Source: Vandiemenella viatica (taxonomy: Eukaryota > Arthropoda > Insecta > Orthoptera > Morabidae). From it: DNA of 64,000 bases. Location: NCBI GenBank assembly GCA_031002005.1, contig JARYHS010009186.1, positions 181,562,437 through 181,626,436 on the forward strand, read 5' to 3'. The notes beneath the pieces are model-generated. The model was not told the origin of the DNA. It searched no databases and saw only the letters and a program-made list of their open reading frames with translations. Both the position numbers and the translations under genes were made by a program. This document shows positions 57,143-64,000 of this stretch, one piece after another. Each line of letters starts with the position of its first letter. Within the stretch, counting starts at the first letter, position 1.

Positions 57143-57535
57143 AAGGGAGCGTGCACAAACTACATGGCTCGGTCCAGGTAGGGGGAGGGGGGGGGGTTTA
57201 GCTGGAAAGCTACGCTGGGCTATGTGGGGGGGGGGGGTTCTGATCCAGGGCCTGTAGCTTTCCTTTCATAACATTTGTCACAGTTAAAATGAGGAACAGA
57301 ACTCTCAACAGCTTGTGAATATTTATTTCCCTCAGTTAATTATCTCTGTATGTAATTTACAATAGTCTGACACGAGAAAACAGCATAAAAGTTTTCTGGA
57401 ATCAAAAGGAAAAAAGGCCCCAGAATGGTGGGGGGGGGGGGGGGGAAGAGGCAAAAGCCACGTAGGGCTACGTGAGGGAGAGGGGGTTCACTGGGGGCCA
57501 AAATGGAGCTATGTGGTTTATGCACACTCCCTTAA
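57143..57535. mobile_element. G-run repeat, copy 2, with inverted ends
   Basis: Left end AAGGGAGCGTGCACAAACTA and right end (reversed) AAGGGAGTGTGCATAAACCA-type sequence form inverted repeats of about 26 bp. The interior has three G runs of 10-17 bases and shares TCACAGTTAAAATGAGGAAC and GTTAATTATCTCTGTATG with the sequence after the first gap. No ORF: probably a non-autonomous DNA transposon, superfamily unknown. Confidence 0.7.
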
Positions 57536-57599
57536 AGGACAGATAACACAAAAAACCAGAAAATACAATATTTCGGGTTGATCCCCTTGTCAAGTTAGA

Positions 57600-57775
57600 A
57601 GAAAGTGGCTGAGCACGCGCAAGGCTTGCGTTCGATGCGGGTTCGAATCCACATCCGGCCATCCAAATTTCGGTTTTCGAATCTTTCCTGAAGTCGTGCC
57701 AGGAGAATGCCCGAATGGTTCCTTCAAAATACCTAGGTCGAACTTCCTTCCAAACAAAACAAAACAAAACAAAAA
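57600..57775 (+). repeat. SINE family A, diverged copy
   Basis: GTGGCTGAGCACGCGCAAGG head, GGTTCGAATCC B box, CATCCAAATTTCGGTTTTCG and GAATGCCCGAATGGTTCCTT body. It ends in an (AAAAC)n tail. Confidence 0.75.
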
Positions 57776-59717
57776 TGGGAAAACTACTGGTCTGTACTGC
57801 CCATAGTTGCGGGAGTAAAATAGGGTATGTTTTATTTTAATATGAAGTCGGAAACATAAGAAATTTAAAAGTGTCCTCAAAGTAGTATCAATTTTTTATT
57901 GGATCCAATTAACACAAGAAATACTGGTCGGATTTACTTGATTATTGCAGTCGAAATACTTATCGTGATTTCAGTATATGAACGACATATTATTATTCGC
58001 AGGACTTGGTTACCATTATTTTCTTTTCTCGCTGGCAATCATGATTATTTTAATCCTTACATTAACAGTTCGCATAAACGAAGTTGCTGGTAACAGCTGG
58101 TTTATAAAATAGAGAAATCAGAAATTAGAGGTAGATGAACAGTTTACATAACAAACGAAAGAAAGTAAAGTAAAATTTCACAATGTACTTAAATAGGTGC
58201 CACGAGGCTTAAACTCCATCAAAATTAGTAATTTTACCTGTACCCCAGGAGCCCCGGAAATTTGCCTTTAATTACGATCCAGAAATTCAATAAGACCTAT
58301 TTACTGTGGTTGGATCTTAGTAAGAGCGAAACTTGGAGCATAACTGTGTAAAGAAATTTTTAATATTGAAAATATGTGGTTATTAGTGGAATGATGTCTC
58401 TGCCCTTTGGTTTATATCAGTCCCAACAAAGAAGTTTTGTGGTGCCTGTTCTTAAATTAATGAGGGAGTTCTTAGTTGTTAAATATACCGATTTGACTAA
58501 TATTCGCTCGTTAATAGTGAAGACAGAAGTAATTTGTTTACAAAATTAACGCCATTATTAATTTATTGAAAACCTTATATAAAACTGTATAGCAAATATC
58601 ATATTTGTTTTAAAAGTTTAGGACTTTCGATGTCAAAATAAAATCTAACCGTGCTAATTGTTAAAAAAAAAAAAAAGGACGGTAATAATTAATGATTGAA
58701 TGAATAAGGTAGACTATATATTTTTCAGTATCCATGTTGATTGTTCAATTAAGGGTGTAAGCTGTGTTAAAAAGAAATGAATTATAGTTAAAAGTAAATT
58801 AATTTTTCTATGTATCTTACGTTTCGTGTTTAATACAGTTTACTCGATGTGCAGATTTGTTATAAATATTTCATGAATCAACTAGTCGCATATGTAACGA
58901 ACCAGAACAATTGAAATCATTTTGCTTTGCATGCCTACGACTTATGTCTAAAATAGACAAGGAAATAGAGAATCTAACAATAGATGCGTTATTAGATTCC
59001 TCGATGTTAAAGTATTACTATATTTAGTGTGTTATATCTGTCACGGTTCTAGGGATGAATCAATTGTTTAGTGAAGATCCATCCTAAGGGAATAAAGAGT
59101 AGACTATCCGTCACCATGGATGGATAACTAATTTTCACTTTGCAGTCGTGTAGTACCGGTTGTTCAAGGTAGCAGGAATTGCCAGCACGGGAGATGACAC
59201 GGGTTTATTTAAGTTTCTTCCTGCAAAATGCCTAAAGGCAGAAGGCAACTGACCAACTACCTAAATGTAACTGTATTTATAAACCTGCATTTTGTTATTT
59301 ATAGCTTGTCTTGTGTCATTTATAATTTAGACTTTTTTTTCAATTAATCTCTGAAGCCTTAGTCATTCACTAGTGTACTAGCGCTACGTCATGCATGCGT
59401 ATACTGGTTATGCAACAGCTGTGATCCTGTTCTTGTGTCATGTTCTGTTGTCTGCTGTACAGCGAAACCGGTTAGACAACCTTCCCGTGCGTGTCAGCGT
59501 GCTTGGTAGTGAGGTGGCGTCCGTTAATTACGAGAGGTGTTTTTCCGAAATTCCGGACCCCCCCCCCCTCCCCCTGTGGTGAGATCTGCTCTGACCTCGT
59601 TTTTGGAGACCTTTTTTTTTAGCTTCTTGAAGAATTTCGAAAGCTCTCGTGAGATTTCCATGGATCTCCCCCCCCCCCCCCTCCTTGGTGAGATTTCTCC
59701 TCCCTATTTTACCTCAC
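57776..59717. other. Mostly unrecognised
   Basis: AT-rich to about 59330; then C runs at about 59559-59572 and 59670-59683, each followed by a GGTGAGAT motif, which suggests a small duplicated repeat unit. No exon recognised. Confidence 0.35.
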
Positions 59718-59892
59718 GCAATTAATGGACGTGGGTTCAGTCACCGTCGGGCTAGCGAGATTTCGATTTTGGCTTCCCCAAATCACTCCAGGCGAATTCG
59801 AGTTCCGGGATGACCCATGTCCGAATTCTTTCCCGTTCTTTGCCTCAGTTCTTTCCCGCTTCTAATGACCTCTACGTCAACGAAGCGTAATA
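59718..59892 (+). repeat. SINE family A, diverged copy
   Basis: The B-box region is GGGTTCAGTCACC. The body CCCAAATCACTCCAGGCGAA and tail TTCTAATGACCTCTACGTCA identify the family. The head is missing. Confidence 0.75.
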
Positions 59893-60245
59893 GAGACTGG
59901 GAGAACTGGTTTGCTGCTTTGCATATCAAAAGCACACAATTTACACGGTTAACTTAACATACCGTGATAGTTACCATATTTGACTGAAATTTCCAGAGGC
60001 TGTTGTTAATAGCTACATTTGTGTTAGAAATGATATGGATCTATAATTCTGAGGTCTATCTTCTTGTGATCGAAGGATTCCGCGGCCAAATAAATAGTTT
60101 CTCCGACTGACCCCGCGCCATCGTACTGAGTGCCGACGTTTTGATTGAAAGTGTTTGGGTTATAATGCGAGGTTGTGCAATATGTGCAGAATTATTAAAT
60201 GAAACAAAATAATTTGGAATGTATTGAGCAATCTGAGAATGCTGT

Positions 60246-60246
<1 letters not shown>

Positions 60247-60279
<33 letters not shown>
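60247..60279 (+). repeat. (CT)n microsatellite
   Basis: A run of about 16 CT units. The translated Ser-Leu runs are not a protein signal. Confidence 0.97.
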
Positions 60280-60282
<3 letters not shown>

Positions 60283-61087
60283 CCCCTGGCTGACAGCCAG
60301 AGGCGGGCTATTTCAGGCAAAGATGCATTACATTTTATTTGTGATTATGGGGACGCCGTCAGAGGATACTATTGCAAAATGTCCCGTCAGTTCACAACTG
60401 TCCACATTGCATCCAAGTTCGTTTCGATTACATAACCTGTTTCATTGATGTTCAGTTACCACATATTGAATGCTAAATACGTGATAAAGGTACATACATG
60501 AAGCATGGAACTCTTTACCAGCTTCATGGATCATCAACGATAATGAGAACAAAAAGGAGACCGGAGAAAAATAAGGCGTAGGAGACGTAGAACAAATATA
60601 CGAGATCGGCCGGAACATCGAGGCATGTAAACTATCAGTCTTCTTTTTAACTGATTTGATTTTTGACATAGTAAGTAAGCAGTTAGAAATATTGTTGATG
60701 ACTTTTGTAATGTATTGCTATGATGTTCAATATATGCGTGGATACCTCATCATATCCAAAAGACTATTTGTTTTTGAGCGATTTAATTTTTTTCCCCTAC
60801 TTTTTTCGTTTTGGGTGATAGGATATAGACATACTTTCAAGTTTTCATTACAGTGATCTAAGCATTATTAAGGGATCTGCATCGCTACGAAACGATTCTT
60901 TAAAAATTTCTAGTTTGCATTCTAGGGAATAATATACTGATTCCCCTTTTAATATTGTTTCAAACTTTTTATTTTGTTATTTGATGAACAAATGTTTCCC
61001 TTAATACAAAATGTTTTGCTTCTTTAATTCAACGCTCTACAGTAAATATTATGAGTTCTACGAAGCTCATAATCAGTTTCCCTAACA
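60280..61087. other. No recognised feature
   Basis: AT-rich spacer between the CT repeat and the next SINE; short chance frames only. Confidence 0.3.
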
Positions 61088-61098
61088 TTTACATGCCT

Positions 61099-61313
61099 TG
61101 TTTTTTTAACTGCTTTACGTCTCTCAACAGCGAGGTCTTTAGAGACGGGAAAGGATGGGGGCAAGGAATGGGAAGGAATTCGGCCATGGCCTTTTTAAGG
61201 AAGCATCCCGGCATTTGCCTTGAGTGATTTGGCAAACCATGGAAAACCCAAATCTGAATGCCGTCCTCCCGAATGCGAGGCCAGAACGCTATCCGTTACA
61301 CCACCACGCTCGG
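61099..61313 (-). repeat. SINE family A with 11-bp target duplication
   Basis: Reverse orientation: TTTACGTCTCTCAACAGCGA tail, CCGGCATTTGCCTTGAGTGA body, head CCACCACGCTCGG. About 15 bases over the B box (CCCGGACGGGGATTCGAACC in related copies) are missing. TTTACATGCCT flanks it at 61088-61098 and 61314-61324. Confidence 0.92.
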
Positions 61314-61652
61314 TTTACATGCCTGAAAGATGTTTTAAGACCGATTACTAGCCAAATCTCGCTTTCGATTTATTGGGAATACTCTTGAAGGAAGGATTTA
61401 TAATAAATCTCGAGAAACCTTTGATTAAAATAAATGAATTCACTGTTAGATTGTGTCAGTTTAAAGGAAATCGTCAGTTCCGGCCATCGTAAAAATCTCT
61501 TTCGTTTCGAAAAGTGATATTCTTCAAACATTATATAGGATCTTTTTTTAATAATAATAATTTTTTATAATAATAATTTTTTATTTCCAATATGCTTGTG
61601 ATACAAGTTTCTAGCAAAGTCAGTACAAAATGTACATTCATACATATATTTT

Positions 61653-61988
61653 TTACAATTGATCAAGTTTGTACAAGACCTTATTACATAGATAAGATTT
61701 TATTCCAATTTTGAATTCATTCCCTGTCAATATCTTTAGATGAGCTGGAAGCTTATTATATAGCCTGGCTCCCATTTCATAGGCACTCTTACCTGCTGCC
61801 TTAGAGTTATGTCTTTTGATATGAAGGTCTGTCTTGGTACGAGTGTTATATTCATGAATATCACTATTTGTGTGGATAAAGTGAGGATTACCTTGAATCA
61901 ATAGTAATACCCTATATACATATAGTGAAAATACCGTAAAGAATATTTTCCTGTCTAAATATTTCTCTGCATGAGCAAAATAATACAC
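61653..61988 (-). mobile_element. LINE ORF2 C-terminal fragment
   Basis: One open frame of 111 codons: VYRVLLLIQGNPHFIHTNSD, IHEYNTRTKTDLHIKRHNSK, YEMGARLYNKLPAHLKILTG and NEFKIGIKSYL. The HxYNTRxKxDLHI and NKLPxxLK motifs are typical of a LINE reverse-transcriptase C terminus. The upstream RT domain is missing. Confidence 0.8.
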
Positions 61989-62544
61989 GAGATGTGAGAA
62001 ACAAATAACGCAGTGTCAATATTCCGCTACCGTACTGGTGCAGTAAATCTGAAGTGGTCTTCTTGGCGTATCTGTCATATCAGCAATTTCATAGGCCAAG
62101 CATCTTCTTACGAAAAAAGTAGTGTGTTTACGTCATATTCATTATATAGCATTACAAATGTGTGAATGTTATTGGGCCACGGATCATGTCGACCTATCGC
62201 GTTTACGACACGCTGATATTATTTCTCTACCAATGTCGTTTATAATCCGATTGCCCAATTAGAACCATGCCGAAGTAACCGCAGAGTGAATTTTTTGTAA
62301 AGAAGTATGTTGGTATGTAGAACTGCATTAGAAAGAACGCTCACAGGCAAACAATTTACTCCCAAAATCTCGACCACCTAATTTCGGCCCACCCAAGCTC
62401 CGAGAGCTATCATGACCTTAATGATCGTTTAACAGACAAAGACAGGATTCCCTGAAACCACATCCCCATCCAAACTCCATAGGTGGGAAGACATTCTGGA
62501 TACTAGACGTCCATCGATCTTCAGTCTACATTTATACTCTGAAT

Positions 62545-62930
62545 TCACAAAAATGTGGGTTTGCAGTAAAACTGTTTTCTTCTCTGTGCATTCCAATCTC
62601 GAATGGTACGAGGAAAGAAAGAATCTAAACTTATCTCTTCTTCATTATGACACAAGTAGGTTGGTGAAAGAAGAATTTCATCGCACTTATAAATTAAAAC
62701 TGGAGTTATGTTTAGTAATAAGTTCAAAACTAAACCTACTTTGTCTGTCAGGTAAATAATCCTAGCCCAATCTATGTACCAATTCTGTGACGCTTTCGTA
62801 AGGACTGTGAAAAGTTACAAATCGAACGGCTGTTTCCTGTATTTTCTCCATACTGTCGATCAATACATTGCGAAACGAAACCCAAGCAACACAACAATAG
62901 TCCAAATTTGGGGTAGTTGTGATTTGTACG
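62545..62930 (-). mobile_element. CR1-like LINE C-terminal fragment
   Basis: Minus frames read LDYCCVAWVSFRNVLIDSME and KIQETAVRFVTF near 62900-62800 (the LEYxxxVW...IEKIQRxAxRF motif), then DSFFPRTIRDWNAQRR near 62610 (the FFPRTIxxWN motif). It is a different family from the LINE at 61653 and from family 1. Stops present. Confidence 0.75.
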
Positions 62931-63309
62931 CTATCTTATTTGTTTGTGCGTAATAATCTTTTGAAATTCGTACAGAGAAAAAGCACACTAAGGAAATATT
63001 AAAACGATTTCTTGTTCCCGAAGCCCATAACTAAACCTATTTACTTCAAAAGATGGAAGAAAATATAATGAAAATACAAGTATCGCATAAACAGATATGC
63101 AGGGAAATTGTCACCAGACCATAAGCTCGCTTCACTTCAATTAATAATAACAGTGTCGGATCTAGGGTAGGGGGAGGGGGACAAAATCATATTTGAAGGA
63201 ATGAAAAATCTCAGTTTTTGTTCCGGCTGGGAAAATTCGTACATCCGTCATTGAATAATAATAAAATAGACATAACATTATTATTATCGTTAACAGCATT
63301 AGCTGAGTT

Positions 63310-63582
63310 ACCGAGAGTGGTGTGTGAGCGGTTAACGTTCTGGCCTTGCATTCAGGAGGACGAGGGTTCGAATCCCCGTGAGGGCATCCAGATTTGGGTT
63401 TCCCATGGTTTCCCCAAATCACTCCAGGCGAATGCCGGGATGTTTCCTTCAAAAGCGCCATGGCCGAATTCCTTCCCGTTCCTTGTCCCCCGTCCCATTT
63501 CGCCTCTAATGTCTAATGACCTTAGCCGTCGACGAGGCGTAAAGTATAAGTAAGTAAAAAAAAAGTAAAATAAATAATTAAA
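63310..63582 (+). repeat. SINE family A, full length, with 10-bp target duplication
   Basis: Complete copy: ACCGAGAGTGGTGTGTGAGC head, GGTTCGAATCCCC B box, CCAAATCACTCCAGGCGAAT body, CGTCGACGAGGCGTAAAG tail and A-rich end. TAGCTGAGTT flanks it at 63300-63309 and 63583-63592. It serves as the reference for the family in this window. Confidence 0.95.
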
Positions 63583-63592
63583 TAGCTGAGTT

Positions 63593-64000
63593 CTGATAGA
63601 CATTTTTTGTGAGTGTAACAACCCTACTTTAGGAGCATCCAAAATATTTTTCGAATTATCTTTTCTGTATTGCATACACTGCCTTTCTAATCTAGCTCTG
63701 CCAAAAACCAGATATCTCATATTTAAAGCCAATACGCTAATAACTTAAATAGCCCTGTAGTATTGGATAAGACCGCAGATAATCTTAAACGGGCAAATAT
63801 GAAGAGTTAAAATGTTCGGTTAATCAGTTAAATTGTAAATCTGTTGTGATATTTTAGAAATAAATAAATATTAAAAAACAATCGCTCAGACTTTTTACTG
63901 TAACTGATGTTTTGAAAATTATATTCCAGTAATGAATGTATAATTTAACATTACATGTGATGAAATTGTTTATAGCGGAAACTGTTTGTATAATATCCAC
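63593..64000. other. No recognised feature
   Basis: AT-rich sequence to the window edge; no exon or repeat recognised. Confidence 0.35.

Noticed and set aside
60199..60448. Ser-Leu-rich small proteins
   Set aside because: Translation of the (CT)n microsatellite.
1..64000. CRISPR arrays, operons, prophage or antiphage systems
   Set aside because: No regularly spaced short repeats and no bacterial gene organisation; the window is clearly eukaryotic.

Overview
This is a gene-poor, AT-rich eukaryotic nuclear window with two 1,000-base N gaps (25515-26514 and 50788-51787). The content points to an insect with a large, transposon-filled genome. Mariner-type elements, tRNA-derived SINEs with target-site duplications, several non-LTR retrotransposon families, a Helitron, and host exons separated by multi-kilobase introns are all present. 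There are no operons, no bacterial signals and no CRISPR-like array. A polyneopteran-like insect is a guess from repeat style only.

Host genes. Two genes are supported, both on the minus strand and both partial. One is a Rho-associated kinase (Rok/ROCK): three coiled-coil exons at 47338-47592, 38586-38855 and 38395-38489, with phase-compatible splice sites. The last exon carries an apparent one-base frameshift in an A6 run. The other is the last exon of a cytochrome P450 at 17793-18051, with the haem-binding motif FGAGPRSCIG and an upstream splice acceptor. I could not find the kinase-domain or Rho-binding/PH exons of ROCK, or further P450 exons.

Layout. 1-17 kb: SINE relics (one inverted pair), non-LTR reverse-transcriptase fragments, a nearly intact mariner near 9-10 kb with a SINE next to or inside its 5' end, and a perfect 113-bp-arm palindrome at 15.5 kb. 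17-25 kb: the P450 exon, a LINE fragment with a hairpin at its 5' junction, and two probable non-autonomous elements with inverted ends. 26.5-35.6 kb: a G-run repeat beside the gap, two inverted copies of a GIY-YIG-type retroelement end, a DDE transposase relic, tandem Helitron-type units, a complete but catalytically dead mariner, and an internally deleted 831-bp Tc1/mariner-type element. 38.4-47.6 kb: three ROCK exons, with the roughly 8.5 kb intron between the first two holding a LINE, a third mariner and another LINE. 47.6-64 kb: mostly unrecognised AT-rich sequence with a diverged foldback element, simple repeats, more SINEs and LINE 3' ends.

The mobile elements are mostly decayed and show no joint function. 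The window records successive waves: old RT fragments, a LINE family present in four same-orientation copies, at least 15 copies of one SINE family, and younger insertions whose duplications are still readable. I found no convincing undescribed biological system. The most unusual items are the palindromes, the Helitron units carrying a tRNA-like module, and the ROCK frameshift.
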